The position numbers were made by a program, and so were the translations under genes. Source: Streptomyces sp. RKAG293 (GTDB lineage: Bacteria > Actinomycetota > Actinomycetes > Streptomycetales > Streptomycetaceae). Taken from it: a DNA stretch of 64,000 bases. Below, in pieces: positions 7,841 to 16,722 of the stretch. The stretch is from positions 5,059,501 to 5,123,500 of the forward strand of contig NZ_JAJOZB010000001.1 of the NCBI RefSeq assembly GCF_023701745.1, written 5' to 3'. The notes under the pieces were generated by a model. That model saw only the letters and a list, made by a program, of their open reading frames with translations. It was not told where the DNA came from and made no database searches. Every line of letters starts with the position of its first letter. Position 1 is the stretch's first letter.

Positions 7841-9124
7841 TCAGCCGCTGGACCGCTGGATCTGGGCCGGCAGGCCGAGGATCCGGGCCGGGGCGACGCG
7901 GTCGAGCAGCACGACGGCCACATCGTCCGTCAGCTCCCCGCCGTTCAGCTCGCGTGCCTCGGTGACGGCCGCGTCCAGCAGGTCCTCACCGCGCAGCCCG
8001 CCGGCCAGCTGGCGGGTGATCATCCCGATCATCCCGTCCTGGCCGAGCCGCTGGGTGCCCTGGCCGATCCGGCCCTCGATCAGCCCGTCGGTGTAGAGCA
8101 TCAGGCTCCAGGACGTGCCCAGTTCGACCTCGATCCGGCTCCACGCGGCCTGCGGCAGCAGCCCGAGCGCCGGGCCGCCCGCCTCGTACGGCAGCAGCCG
8201 CGGCACTCCGTCGGCGCCGGTCAGCAGCGGGGCCGGGTGCCCGGCCAGATACAGATCGGCGCGCCCGCCGTCCGGCGCGATGTCCAGCGTGCAGAGCGTC
8301 GCGAAGATCTCGTCGTCGGCGCGCTCGTTCTCCAGCACCTTCTGCAGGGTGCTCAGCAGCAGGTCGCCACTGAGCCCGGCGAACGTCAACGCCCGCCAGG
8401 CGATCCGCAGTTCGACACCGAGCGCGGCCGCGTCCGGGCCGTGCCCGCAGACATCGCCGATCATCGCGTGCACCGTGCCGTCCGAGGTGCGCACCGTGTC
8501 GTAGAAGTCGCCGCCGAGCAGTGCGCGGCTGCGCCCCGGCCGGTACCTGGCCGCGAACCGCAGATCCGCGCCGTCCAGCAGGGGGGTGGGGAGCAGTCCG
8601 CGTTCCAGCCGGGAGTTCTCCTGGGCGAGCAGCCGGGTCTCGGTGAGCTGGCGCTGTGCGAGGTCGGCGCGCTTGCGCTCGACGGCGTAACGGATCGCCC
8701 GGGTCAGATGGGAGCCGTCGAGCTCGTCGCGCGAGAGATGGTCCTGCGCGCCGATCCGTACCGCCTCACCGGGCTCGCCCACCTCGCCCGCACCATCGCC
8801 GGTCAGCACGAGGACGGCCGTGCTGGGCGCGAGGCGCAGCAGCCGGCGCAGGCTCTCCAGCCCGTCGCCGTCGAGGACCAGCAGCACGCAGTGCACGTCG
8901 TCGGTGAGCAGCCGCTCGGCCTCGGTGAGATTGCGGGCCCTGCGGATGCGCACCCGGGTCCCGGCGCCGTCGAGCAGCTCGGGCGCGGTGAAGGTGCCCG
9001 CCGGATCGTCACCGATGACCAGCAGCGTCAGCGCCGGCACGGAGGCGTCCTGGCGCTGCCGGGGCACGGGCAGCACGGCGAAGCCGTCCGCCTCACCGGC
9101 GCGCGGTACCTCTGTTGCGGTCAT
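7841..9124 (-). CDS. PP2C/SpoIIE-type serine/threonine phosphatase with receiver-like N-terminus
   Basis: A 427-residue protein. Residues about 30-150 look like a response-regulator receiver (LTLLVIGDDPAG ... VHCVLLVLDGDGLESLRRLL), though with a divergent phospho-acceptor region. Residues 190-420 are a PP2C/SpoIIE phosphatase: LLGGDFYDTV, MIGDVCGHGPDAAALG, LYTDGLIEGR and ELTDDVAVVLLD carry the metal-binding aspartates. Such enzymes dephosphorylate anti-anti-sigma (STAS) proteins to switch sigma factors. A STAS protein lies in this window (34570-34983) but without evidence of pairing. ATG 9124 has a strong GGGAGGGAAGGA site. Confidence 0.9.
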   Translation of the reverse strand: MTATEVPRAGEADGFAVLPVPRQRQDASVPALTLLVIGDDPAGTFTAPELLDGAGTRVRIRRARNLTEAERLLTDDVHCVLLVLDGDGLESLRRLLRLAPSTAVLVLTGDGAGEVGEPGEAVRIGAQDHLSRDELDGSHLTRAIRYAVERKRADLAQRQLTETRLLAQENSRLERGLLPTPLLDGADLRFAARYRPGRSRALLGGDFYDTVRTSDGTVHAMIGDVCGHGPDAAALGVELRIAWRALTFAGLSGDLLLSTLQKVLENERADDEIFATLCTLDIAPDGGRADLYLAGHPAPLLTGADGVPRLLPYEAGGPALGLLPQAAWSRIEVELGTSWSLMLYTDGLIEGRIGQGTQRLGQDGMIGMITRQLAGGLRGEDLLDAAVTEARELNGGELTDDVAVVLLDRVAPARILGLPAQIQRSSG

Positions 9125-9320
9125 CGGACTGATCCTTCCCTCCCCCCGAGGGTCATTGACAGGCGACCATAGCGGCAGCGCGCGGTGTGGCGGGAGGCCA
9201 CGAGGTAAACCGCCTGTGTCATATGCAGCGGTCAGGAGGGGATTTCAGCTCCGATACGACGATCCGGGCATGACAAACGTCACCCGGCCTCCGTACTTCA
9301 TTCACAACATGTGCAACATC

Positions 9321-9398
9321 GGTCACCCGGGACGGTCACCCGGGACGGTCACCCGGGACGGTCACCCGGGACGGTCACCCGGGACGGTCACCCGGGAC
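9321..9398. repeat. Six exact 13-bp tandem repeats spanning the NlpC/P60 stop codon
   Basis: GGTCACCCGGGAC is repeated six times without error at 9321-9398. On the minus strand the last copy supplies the codons for Arg-Pro-Gly and the TGA stop of the NlpC/P60 gene (stop at 9388-9390), and the other copies run downstream of it. The unit alternates the near-palindromes GGTNACC and CCCGGG. Perfect identity suggests recent expansion. Confidence 0.95.
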
Positions 9399-10437
9399 GG
9401 ACCACGCCGAGGATCCGCATGGAGCCCGCCCCCGCCATGGTGACGTTCCGGCCGGGCCGCGGGGCGTGCACGATCGCGCCGTCCCCGACGTACATCCCGA
9501 CGTGGCTGGCGTCGTCGAAGTAGATGATCAGGTCCCCGGGACGCATCAGGTCGACCGGCACGTGCGGCAGCAGCCGCCACTGCTCCTGCGACGTCCGTGG
9601 AATGTTCCGGCCCGCCGCCGCCCACGCCTGCTGGGTCAGCCCGGAGCAGTCGTACGAGGACGGCCCGTCCGCGCCCCACTCGTACGGCCTGCCGATCTGC
9701 GCCGCCGCGAACGCCACCGCCCGCCGGCCCTGCGCGCTCGCGTCGCCCGCCGCCTTGGGCAGTTGTGCCAGCTTCTTCGCCTCGTCGCTCCGCGTCCACG
9801 CCAACTGCGCCTGGTACGCGGTCTCGTCCTCCAGCCGTTGCAGCCGCAGGCGCTCCTGCTCCTTCAACGAGGCCAGCAGCGCCTTCGCCTGCGCGAGCCG
9901 CGACTCGACCCGGGCCTTGGCGGCCGCGGACTTCTTCCGGGTCTCGACCAGGGCCTCCCATTCGGCGGTGGCCGCGTGGGCGTAGCCGTCCAGCGCCGCC
10001 TTGGTGGACTTGAGGTCGCTGATGGTGGTGTTCGCGGCCCGCGCCCCGCGTTCCGCCAGGCTCGCGTCGTCCAGGAACGTGTCGGGGTCGGAGGACAGCG
10101 CGAGCTGTATCTCGTCCGGCATCCCACCGCCGCGGTACTGCGCCCGCGCCATCGCCCCCACCTGGTCGTTCAGCGTGCCGAGCCGCGTCTGGGCGCTGTC
10201 CAGCGAGATGGCGAGGGAGACCAGGTTCTGCTGCTGCGCGAGTACCTTCTCCTCGGCCGCGTTGAACGACTCGGTGGCGGCTTCCGCCTGGCGGTAGAGG
10301 GTGTTCACCTCGGCCTGCACCTGGGCGAGCGTCCTGGGCCGGTCGGCGTGCGCCGCCCCGGGCACCGCCAGCGTCGCTGCCGCGCAGAGCAGGGCCGTAC
10401 ACAGGACGGTCGCGCTGCGCGATGGTTTCGCCGCCAT
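9388..10437 (-). CDS. Secreted NlpC/P60 (C40) peptidoglycan endopeptidase
   Basis: About 349 residues. A Sec signal peptide (SATVLCTALLCAAATLAVPGAAHA) is followed by a long coiled coil (about residues 40-220, AEVNTLYRQAEAATESFNAAEE onward) and a C-terminal NlpC/P60 domain with catalytic Cys in SSYDCSGLTQ, His in DDASHVGMYVG and a third polar residue in IVHAPRPG. Same architecture as the RipA/CwlO class that cleave peptide stems in the wall. ATG 10437 preferred over GTGs at 10443/10446 because AGG lies 8 bases before it. Its last codons are made of the 13-bp repeat. Confidence 0.9.
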   Translation of the reverse strand: MAAKPSRSATVLCTALLCAAATLAVPGAAHADRPRTLAQVQAEVNTLYRQAEAATESFNAAEEKVLAQQQNLVSLAISLDSAQTRLGTLNDQVGAMARAQYRGGGMPDEIQLALSSDPDTFLDDASLAERGARAANTTISDLKSTKAALDGYAHAATAEWEALVETRKKSAAAKARVESRLAQAKALLASLKEQERLRLQRLEDETAYQAQLAWTRSDEAKKLAQLPKAAGDASAQGRRAVAFAAAQIGRPYEWGADGPSSYDCSGLTQQAWAAAGRNIPRTSQEQWRLLPHVPVDLMRPGDLIIYFDDASHVGMYVGDGAIVHAPRPGRNVTMAGAGSMRILGVVRPG

Positions 10438-10562
10438 CGTCACCACCTCGAATCTGACGGATCGTCAGGATTGGCACATGGGTGGGGATGGTGCCACGGG
10501 GTGCCGCAATGCGACAGAGGCAGAAGGGAATTGGCGGCGAGGTCGTGCGGGCCGGAACCACG

Positions 10563-10675
10563 CCCGGTGCCGCGCCAGGGCGTGTCGGACCTGCGCCCCG
10601 CGCGGCGCCAGGGCGTGTCAGAGCCGCGCGGCGCCAGGACGTGTCAGGCCTGCGCCCCGCGCGGCGCCAGCGCCT
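10563..10675. repeat. Degenerate ~33-bp tandem repeats duplicating the 3' end of the methyltransferase gene
   Basis: On the minus strand the gene ends CTGGCGCCGCGCGG...CAGGCCTGA. The same block recurs downstream about three more times (CACGTCCTGGCGCCGCGCGG...TGA, then a copy ending CGA, then a decayed copy). The stop codon at 10644-10646 lies inside the unit; a downstream copy has CGA in the equivalent place. Confidence 0.85.
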
Positions 10676-11468
10676 CCCAGCGCACCGTGACCTCGCCCTG
10701 CCGCCAGCGGTCCGCGCGGTCCGTGACGGGCCAGCCGCTCTCCGCCAGGAGGCGCACACTGCGGATCCAGCGCTGTCGCGCGCCGAGCGACGCGAACGGC
10801 GCCGCCGTCGCCCACGCCCGGTCGAACTCCGACAGGAACGCGTGCACCGGTTCGCCCGGGACGTTCCGGTGGATCAGCGCCTTCGGCAGCCGCTCCGCCA
10901 GATCGGACGGCCGGTCCAGCGATCCCAGCCGGGTCGCGAACGTCACCGTGCGCGGCCCCTCCGGCCCGATCGCCACCCACACGTGCCGGCGGCCGATCTC
11001 GTCGCAGGTGCCCTCCACGAGCAGCCCGCCGGGCGCCAGCCGGGCCCGCAGCCGGTCCCAGACGGCCGGCACCTCGTCCTCGTCGTACTGCCGCAGCACG
11101 TTCGCCGCCCGGATCAGCACCGGCCGTCGACCTCCCCCAGGCCCGCTCCGGGTGGTGCCTCCGGGCAGCGTCACTTCGAAGCCGCCGTGCGCGAACGTCA
11201 GCCCGTCCCGCCGGTACGGCTCCGCCGCGGCGACCCGGGCCGGGTCGATCTCCAGCCCGACCACCTCGGCATCGGGCCGGACGGTACGCAGCCGCCCCAG
11301 CAGCTCGACGGCCGTCCACGGCGCCGCCCCGTACCCGAGGTCCACCGCCACCGGATCGGCCGCCCGCCGCAGCTCGGCCCCGTGCGCGAACGCGATCCAC
11401 CGGTCCATCCGGCGCAGCCGGTTCGGATTGGTGGTGCCTCGGGTGATGGTGCCGACGGGTCTCGCCAT
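10644..11468 (-). CDS. Class I SAM-dependent methyltransferase-like protein
   Basis: A 274-residue protein. AVDLGYGAAPWTAVELLGRL is a motif I-like SAM site (DLGxGxxP), followed by VVGLEIDPARV (acidic residue binding ribose) and VLIRAANVLRQYDEDEV. RLAPGGLLVEGTCDEIGRR resembles the post-motif strand. These support a Rossmann methyltransferase; the substrate is unknown. It is divergent from mshA, with about 155 bases between the starts. The C-terminal residues APRGAQA are encoded by a tandem repeat that continues past the stop. Confidence 0.8.
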   Translation of the reverse strand: MARPVGTITRGTTNPNRLRRMDRWIAFAHGAELRRAADPVAVDLGYGAAPWTAVELLGRLRTVRPDAEVVGLEIDPARVAAAEPYRRDGLTFAHGGFEVTLPGGTTRSGPGGGRRPVLIRAANVLRQYDEDEVPAVWDRLRARLAPGGLLVEGTCDEIGRRHVWVAIGPEGPRTVTFATRLGSLDRPSDLAERLPKALIHRNVPGEPVHAFLSEFDRAWATAAPFASLGARQRWIRSVRLLAESGWPVTDRADRWRQGEVTVRWEALAPRGAQA

Positions 11469-11562
11469 GGTCCGACTTTAGGTGCTGGCACCACGGGCGC
11501 AGGCGCGCGTGCATCGGGCCCGGCCCCCGCATCCCACGAAAAAGTTCGGCAAAGCGGAAATG

Positions 11563-11577
11563 GGAACGGTCCGTTCC
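11563..11577. promoter_or_regulatory. Palindrome upstream of mshA
   Basis: GGAACGG-T-CCGTTCC, perfect 7-base arms, lies 46 bases before the mshA start in the divergent methyltransferase/mshA intergenic region. It could be an operator. A sigma-R type promoter was looked for here but the spacing did not fit. Confidence 0.35.
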
Positions 11578-11623
11578 GGCGTTCCACGGTTGAACGGACC
11601 CGTCCGGCCGAATGGAGAGCGGC

Positions 11624-12994
11624 GTGACCCAGCACATGGCACGGCTCGGTGCCCTGCGCGGCTACGCGCAATCGCGTGGTCACGCGCAGTCGCGCCGACT
11701 GCGCTGGCCCGCCCACGGCCGCAACGCGCCACGCCGAGTGGCGATGCTCAGCGTGCACACCTCGCCCCTCGACCAGCCCGGCACCGGCGACGCCGGCGGG
11801 ATGAACGTCTACATCGTGGAGCTCGCGAAGCGCCTCGCCGAGATCAACATCGAGGTCGAGATCTTCACCCGCGCCACCACCGGCGCCCTGCCGCCCACGG
11901 TGGAGCTCGCCCCCGGCGTCCTCGTCCGGCACATCGACGCCGGCCCCTACGAGGGGCTGGCCAAGGAGGAGCTGCCCGCCCAGCTCTGCGCCTTCACCCA
12001 CGGGGTGATGCAGGCCGAGGCCGGCCACCGCCCCGGCCATTACGACCTCGTGCACTCGCACTACTGGCTGTCCGGCCATGTCGGGTGGCTCGCGGCCGAG
12101 CGCTGGGGCGTCCCCCTCGTGCACGCCATGCACACCATGGCGAAGGTCAAGAACGCCGCGCTCGCCGAGGGCGACACCCCCGAGCCGGCCGCCCGCGTGA
12201 TCGGCGAGACCCAGATCGTGGAGGCCGCCGACCGGCTGATCGCGAACACCGACGAAGAGGCGGACGAGCTGGTCCGCCACTACGGCGCGCAGCCGGCCAA
12301 GGTGGCCGTCGTCCATCCGGGGGTGAACCTGGACCGGTTCCGCCCGGCCGACGGCCGGGCCGCCGCCCGGGACCGCCTCGGTCTGCCGCAGGACGCCGTG
12401 ATCCCGCTGTTCGCGGGCCGCATCCAGCCGCTCAAGGCCCCTGACGTGCTGCTCCGCGCCATCGCGGTCCTCCTGGACGAGGACCCTTCACTGCGCGAGC
12501 GGCTGGTCGTCCCGGTGGTCGGCGGCCCCAGCGGCAGCGGCCTCAGCAAGCCGGAGCGGCTGCACAAACTGGCCGCGCGGCTCGGTGTGAGCGACGTCGT
12601 ACGGTTCCAGCCGCCGGTCGACCAGCAGCGGCTCGCCGACTGGTACCGGGCCGCGACGGTGCTGGTGATGCCCTCGTACAGCGAGTCCTTCGGCCTGGTC
12701 GCGATCGAGGCGCAGGCCTGCGGCACCCCGGTGATCGCCGCGGCCGTCGGCGGGCTGTCGGTGGCGGTCAGGGACGGCGAGACCGGCTTCCTGGTCCCCG
12801 GCCACGACCCGGCCGACTACGCGCGGGCGCTGCGCCGCTTCATCGACCAGCCGCACCTCGGCGAACAGCTGGGGGAGGCCGCCGCCCGGCACGCCCAGGC
12901 GTTCGGCTGGGGGAGGGCGGCGGCGTCGACCGCCGACGTCTACACCGACGCGATGCAGGAACACCGCCGTCACCTACGATCGGCTCATGGCTGA
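11624..12994 (+). CDS. mshA: D-inositol-3-phosphate N-acetylglucosaminyltransferase (mycothiol synthesis)
   Basis: A 456-residue GT4 glycosyltransferase, the first step of mycothiol synthesis: it joins UDP-GlcNAc to inositol 3-phosphate. Features: DQPGTGDAGGMNVYI (glycine-rich donor loop), HSHYWLSGHVGW, AMHTMAKVKN, FAGRIQPLKAPDVLL and the retaining E-x7-E motif in ESFGLVAIEAQACGTPV. GTG 11624 is favoured because GGAGAG sits 4 bases upstream; ATG 11612 and ATG 11636 are alternatives. The 3' end overlaps the YbjN gene by 8 bases. Mycothiol is the actinobacterial counterpart of glutathione. Confidence 0.93.
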   Translation: MTQHMARLGALRGYAQSRGHAQSRRLRWPAHGRNAPRRVAMLSVHTSPLDQPGTGDAGGMNVYIVELAKRLAEINIEVEIFTRATTGALPPTVELAPGVLVRHIDAGPYEGLAKEELPAQLCAFTHGVMQAEAGHRPGHYDLVHSHYWLSGHVGWLAAERWGVPLVHAMHTMAKVKNAALAEGDTPEPAARVIGETQIVEAADRLIANTDEEADELVRHYGAQPAKVAVVHPGVNLDRFRPADGRAAARDRLGLPQDAVIPLFAGRIQPLKAPDVLLRAIAVLLDEDPSLRERLVVPVVGGPSGSGLSKPERLHKLAARLGVSDVVRFQPPVDQQRLADWYRAATVLVMPSYSESFGLVAIEAQACGTPVIAAAVGGLSVAVRDGETGFLVPGHDPADYARALRRFIDQPHLGEQLGEAAARHAQAFGWGRAAASTADVYTDAMQEHRRHLRSAHG

Positions 12995-13532
12995 GCAGCG
13001 GCAGACAGCACGAGCGGGACAGGCCGAGCAGGCCGCCCGCGACACCGTCGAGCGGGCGCTCAAGGAGGCCGGGCTGGAGTGGGAGAGCCCGCAGCCCGGC
13101 ACCTTCGTCGCCAAGATCCCCGGCACCCGCAAGCTGTCCACTACCTGCTCGCTGATCGTCGGCAAGCACACGCTCTCCCTCAACGCGTTCGTCGTCCGGC
13201 ACCCCGACGAGAACCAGGAAGCGGTCTACCGCTGGCTGCTGGAGCGCAACCTCCGGCTGTACGGGGTGAGTTACGCGATCGACCGGCTCGGCGACGTCTA
13301 TCTCACCGGCCGGATCCCGCTCACCGCCGTGACCGCCGACGAGGTCGACCGGCTGCTCGGCGCGGTCCTGGAGAACGCGGACGGCTCGTTCAACACGCTC
13401 CTCGAACTCGGATTCGCGGCTTCGATCCGCAAGGAGTACGCCTGGCGCGTGTCGCGCGGTGAGTCGACGCGCAACCTGGACGCGTTCACACATCTGACCG
13501 GCGCTGACAAACCGCCGGCGACGGACGACTGA
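12987..13532 (+). CDS. YbjN-domain protein
   Basis: A 181-residue protein with the alpha/beta fold of YbjN/type-III-secretion chaperone-like proteins: KIPGTRKLSTTCSLIVGKHTLSLNAFVVR, then YRWLLERNLRLYGVSYAID and the helix ADEVDRLLGAVLENADGSFNTLLELGF. Biochemical function unknown; it is habitually next to mshA in actinobacteria. Start ATG 12987 overlaps the mshA stop, so the pair is cotranscribed and probably translationally coupled. Confidence 0.85.
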   Translation: MAEQRQTARAGQAEQAARDTVERALKEAGLEWESPQPGTFVAKIPGTRKLSTTCSLIVGKHTLSLNAFVVRHPDENQEAVYRWLLERNLRLYGVSYAIDRLGDVYLTGRIPLTAVTADEVDRLLGAVLENADGSFNTLLELGFAASIRKEYAWRVSRGESTRNLDAFTHLTGADKPPATDD

Positions 13533-13627
13533 CCGCACGGCGGCGCACGAGCTGCAGCTCCACCACCTAATACGGTCCGACCCCTTCCCGTCGCCCGTAG
13601 GGGCATGGCACCCTCATGCCGTCGCAC

Positions 13628-13646
13628 ATCTGAATAGCGTTCAGAT
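13628..13646. promoter_or_regulatory. Perfect inverted repeat upstream of the beta-helix gene
   Basis: ATCTGAA-TAGCG-TTCAGAT, 7-base arms and 5-base spacer, ends 17 bases before the start codon. Symmetry and position suggest a repressor operator for the exported polysaccharide-acting protein. Confidence 0.5.
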
Positions 13647-13663
13647 ACGTGAAAGGCGGGGTC

Positions 13664-15349
13664 ATGACGATCAGTCGTAGGAGACTGCTCACGGGAGCCA
13701 TTCAGGTCAGCACGGCGGCGGTGGCCGCCACCGCGCTCGGCGGCCGCACCGCCTTCGCGGCGGCACCGCCGTCGACCGGCGTGCCGTCCCCCCTCTGGGC
13801 GGAGTTCAAGGCCGCGCCCTACACCCACCCGCAGATCCCGAACGTCGCCCGCGCGGGCTACAACGGCGGCGAGCGGAACTTCCCCCGCCGCCCCGTCCGC
13901 GCCAACGTCCTGCAGTACGGCGCCAAGCCGGACGGCTCCGCCGACGCCGCACCCGCCATCAACCGGGCCATCGCCGACGTCGGCAAGCGCGGCGGCGGCA
14001 CGGTCCTGCTGCCGCGCGGCACCTACCGGATCGACGACGTCATCCAGCTCGGCTGGAGCAACGTCACCCTGCGCGGCGAAGGCAGCGGCACCACCAAGCT
14101 CTTCGCGACGCGCTCGCTCACCGAGATCATCGGCGCCTACGGCAGCCGCTACGGCGGCAACAAGTCGTCCTGGTCCTGGGCCGGCGGCCTGGTGTGGGTC
14201 TGCCCGCGCGAGCGCTACCGCACCCTCACCGACGCGATCAAGGCCAAGGCCTGGCCGTTCGAGGGCTGGACCGGCAACAAGCGCGATGAGTGGCAGACCC
14301 TCGCCACCATCACGGCCGTCGCGAAGCAGGGCGACTTCACCGTCACCGTCGACGACCCGTCCCGCCTCCGGCGCGGCGACCGCGTCCTGCTCCAGCTCGC
14401 GGACGACGCCGCGCACAGCCTGCTGGACCACATGGCGGGCGACGTGGACGGCGCCGCCAGCTACGACTGGTCCGACAAGACCAAGGTGCTCTCGTACGTC
14501 CCCTACGAGTGGCCGGCCCGCGTCACCGGCATCCGCGGCCACCGCGTCACCCTCGACCGGCCGCTGCCGCTCGACACGCGCCTGGGCTGGGCCCCGAAGC
14601 TGACGACGCTCATCGACCCCGTGGTCAACTCCGGTGTCGAGGGCCTCACCATCGAGATGGTGGAGACCCCGCAGGCCCAGCATCTGCTCGACACGGGCTA
14701 CAACGGCCTGGTCCTGCAGTGCGCTTGGGACTGCTGGGCGGACGACGTGCATGCCGTCAACGTCGACAACGGCTTCCTGCTCGTCGCCGCGAAGGCCTCG
14801 ACGCTCCGCCGCACCCGCGTCTCCGGGCGCGGCAGCCACCACCCGTACTGCTGCCGCGAGGGCTCCCACGACAACCTGATCGAGGACTTCGCCATCGACC
14901 AGCGCACCGTCATCCCCGCCCCGGCGGGCACCCAGCTGCACGGCATCAACGTCGAGGGCCTGTCCAGCTACAACGTCTGGTCGCGCGGGCGGATGGACAT
15001 GGGGACGTTCGACACCCACCGCGGGCTGCCGTTCGCCAACCTCCGCACCGAGATCACCGTCGTCAACGACGGCCAGCACGGCGGCGACGCCAGCGCGGGG
15101 CCGCTCTACGGCGCCCGCTTCACCCACTGGAACGTCACCGTCGCCAACGGCCGCGCGGGCTGCATCAAGATCGACGACATCGCCCCGTACAGCGCCACGG
15201 TGGGCATCTCCGAGGTCACCCCGTTCGGCCAGATCGACGTCCCGGACTTCACCGGCCCGCTCCACTCCCGCCTGGAGTCCTACGGCACCCCGGCGGTCAC
15301 CCCGCCGAACCTCTACGAGGCCCAGCGCCACCTCAACGGCTGCTCCTGA
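13664..15349 (+). CDS. Tat-exported right-handed beta-helix (pectate-lyase-superfamily) protein
   Basis: A 561-residue protein starting with a twin-arginine signal (TISRRRLLTGAIQVSTAAVA, then an Ala-rich cleavage region). NVLQYGAKPDGSADAAPAIN is the classic N-terminal motif of pectate-lyase-3/glycosyl hydrolase 28-like beta helices, followed by GGGTVLLPRGTYRID and repeated GVEGLTIEM/GNGF-type turns. It probably binds or cleaves an extracellular polysaccharide; the substrate is unknown. ATG 13664 has GAAAGG 7 bases upstream (GTG 13649 is less likely). It overlaps the convergent MFS gene by 17 bases. Confidence 0.85.
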   Translation: MTISRRRLLTGAIQVSTAAVAATALGGRTAFAAAPPSTGVPSPLWAEFKAAPYTHPQIPNVARAGYNGGERNFPRRPVRANVLQYGAKPDGSADAAPAINRAIADVGKRGGGTVLLPRGTYRIDDVIQLGWSNVTLRGEGSGTTKLFATRSLTEIIGAYGSRYGGNKSSWSWAGGLVWVCPRERYRTLTDAIKAKAWPFEGWTGNKRDEWQTLATITAVAKQGDFTVTVDDPSRLRRGDRVLLQLADDAAHSLLDHMAGDVDGAASYDWSDKTKVLSYVPYEWPARVTGIRGHRVTLDRPLPLDTRLGWAPKLTTLIDPVVNSGVEGLTIEMVETPQAQHLLDTGYNGLVLQCAWDCWADDVHAVNVDNGFLLVAAKASTLRRTRVSGRGSHHPYCCREGSHDNLIEDFAIDQRTVIPAPAGTQLHGINVEGLSSYNVWSRGRMDMGTFDTHRGLPFANLRTEITVVNDGQHGGDASAGPLYGARFTHWNVTVANGRAGCIKIDDIAPYSATVGISEVTPFGQIDVPDFTGPLHSRLESYGTPAVTPPNLYEAQRHLNGCS

Positions 15350-16631
15350 CGGCGGCAGCGGATGCCGGTGCCGGCCCGGAGGCCGGCACCGGCCCCTCCA
15401 CCTCCACCACTTCCACCAGTACCTCCGCGGTCCTGACCGTTCCCCGCGTCCGCAGCAGCGCCCAGTACCCGGCCGCGGCGACCGTGCCGACGACCGCGCA
15501 GGCTCCCCACGCCGCGTCGCCGCCCCAGTGGTCGAGGGCGAAGCCGCCGGCCAGCGGGCCGACGAAGGACGCGGCGGACCAGGAGAGCGAGAACATGCCC
15601 TGGTAGCGGCCGCGGGCCCGCGCCGGCGCGAGGTCGGCGACCACCGACATCGAGGCGGGGGCGTGCACGATCTCGCCGAGCGTCCAGACCGTGACGGTGA
15701 GGGCGTAGAAGCCGACGGAGCCGGCGAAGGCGGTCAGGCCGAAGCCCCAGCCCATCAGCAGGGTGCCGGCCGCGAGCAGCGCGCCCGGGCTGCGGCCGGT
15801 CATCATGCGGGTGACCGGGATCTGGAGCAGCACGACCAGCAGTCCGTTGAGGCCGATGACCAGCCCGTACTGGCTCGCGGTGAACCCGGAGCGGCCCATG
15901 TCGACCGACAGGGTCGTGGCCCCCTGCTGGCCCACGGTCCCGAGCAGGAAGGTCAGCCCGACCAGAGCCATGAACCGCCGGTCGCGCAGCACCTGGCCGA
16001 GCCCGGCCGGCTCCTCGTCCACGGTCGCCGAGGCCTCGACGGCCGGCAGCGTCTCCTTGACCTTCACGAAGACGACGACCGCGCACAGCAGGGTCATCAG
16101 CGCGTCGCCCAGGAAGAGCCAGACGTAGCCCTGGGCGGCGATGAGCCCGGCGACGCCCGCCGAGACCCCGAAGCCGATGTTGATGGCCCAGTAGTTGAGG
16201 GCGAAGGCCCGCACCCGGTCCTTGGGCGGTACGAGATCGGCCAGCATCGCCTGGAGGGCGGGCCGGGAGGCGTTGCTGGTGACGCCCACGAGCCCGGCGA
16301 CCGCCGCGATGGCCACCGGGTGCGTGACGAAGCCGAGCAGGGCGGTGACCGCGGCCGTGCCGAGCTGGGCGACGAGCATGGTGGCGCGCCGCCCGACGCG
16401 GTCCGCGAGGACGCCGCCGACGACGGAGGCGATCGATCCGCCGAGCCCGTAGAGGGAGGCGACGAGGCCGGCGTAGGAGGCGGAGAAGCCCCGGTCGACG
16501 GTCAGGTAGAGGGCGAGGAAGGTGACGACGAATCCGCCGAGCCGGTTGACCAGCGTGCTGGTCCACAGCCACCAGAACTGGCGCGGAAGCCCCGACATGG
16601 TTTCGCGCACAGCCCGTCCGACGTCCGGCAC
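15333..16631 (-). CDS. Major facilitator superfamily transporter
   Basis: A 432-residue membrane protein with about 12 hydrophobic helices. GGVLADRVGRRATMLVAQ is the MFS motif A in the loop between helices 2 and 3. The central loop is VKVKETLPAVEASATVDEEP. This subgroup contains drug and metabolite exporters; substrate not predictable. GTG 16631 has GGGGG 5 bases upstream; ATG 16598 (MSGLPRQFWW) is an alternative. It is divergent from gpmA. Confidence 0.88.
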   Translation of the reverse strand: MPDVGRAVRETMSGLPRQFWWLWTSTLVNRLGGFVVTFLALYLTVDRGFSASYAGLVASLYGLGGSIASVVGGVLADRVGRRATMLVAQLGTAAVTALLGFVTHPVAIAAVAGLVGVTSNASRPALQAMLADLVPPKDRVRAFALNYWAINIGFGVSAGVAGLIAAQGYVWLFLGDALMTLLCAVVVFVKVKETLPAVEASATVDEEPAGLGQVLRDRRFMALVGLTFLLGTVGQQGATTLSVDMGRSGFTASQYGLVIGLNGLLVVLLQIPVTRMMTGRSPGALLAAGTLLMGWGFGLTAFAGSVGFYALTVTVWTLGEIVHAPASMSVVADLAPARARGRYQGMFSLSWSAASFVGPLAGGFALDHWGGDAAWGACAVVGTVAAAGYWALLRTRGTVRTAEVLVEVVEVEGPVPASGPAPASAAAVRSSR

Positions 16632-16722
16632 TCAGGCCCCCTGTGTAATGGTCACTTGCGACCGGGGGAGATTACCGTGGACAGGTGAGGAGGCGCCAGG
16701 GGATTTCCATTAGGCTCGGGCC

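Noticed and set aside
9321..9398. CRISPR-like array
   Set aside because: The 13-bp units are directly tandem with no unique spacers and no cas genes exist nearby; it is a minisatellite.
10438..10643. Cyclic di-AMP riboswitch in front of the NlpC/P60 gene
   Set aside because: Such switches precede some wall hydrolase genes, but the upstream region here is short, repetitive and lacks the conserved core.
11556..11591. Sigma-R promoter (GGAAT-N18-GTT) before mshA
   Set aside because: GGAAA and GGAAC occur, but the spacing to the nearest GTT is 20-21 bases instead of 18 and the hexamer is imperfect, so I do not call it.
13628..15349. Start of a polysaccharide-degradation gene cluster
   Set aside because: Only the single beta-helix gene is present; the neighbouring MFS transporter is convergent and no sugar importer or glycoside hydrolase is adjacent.
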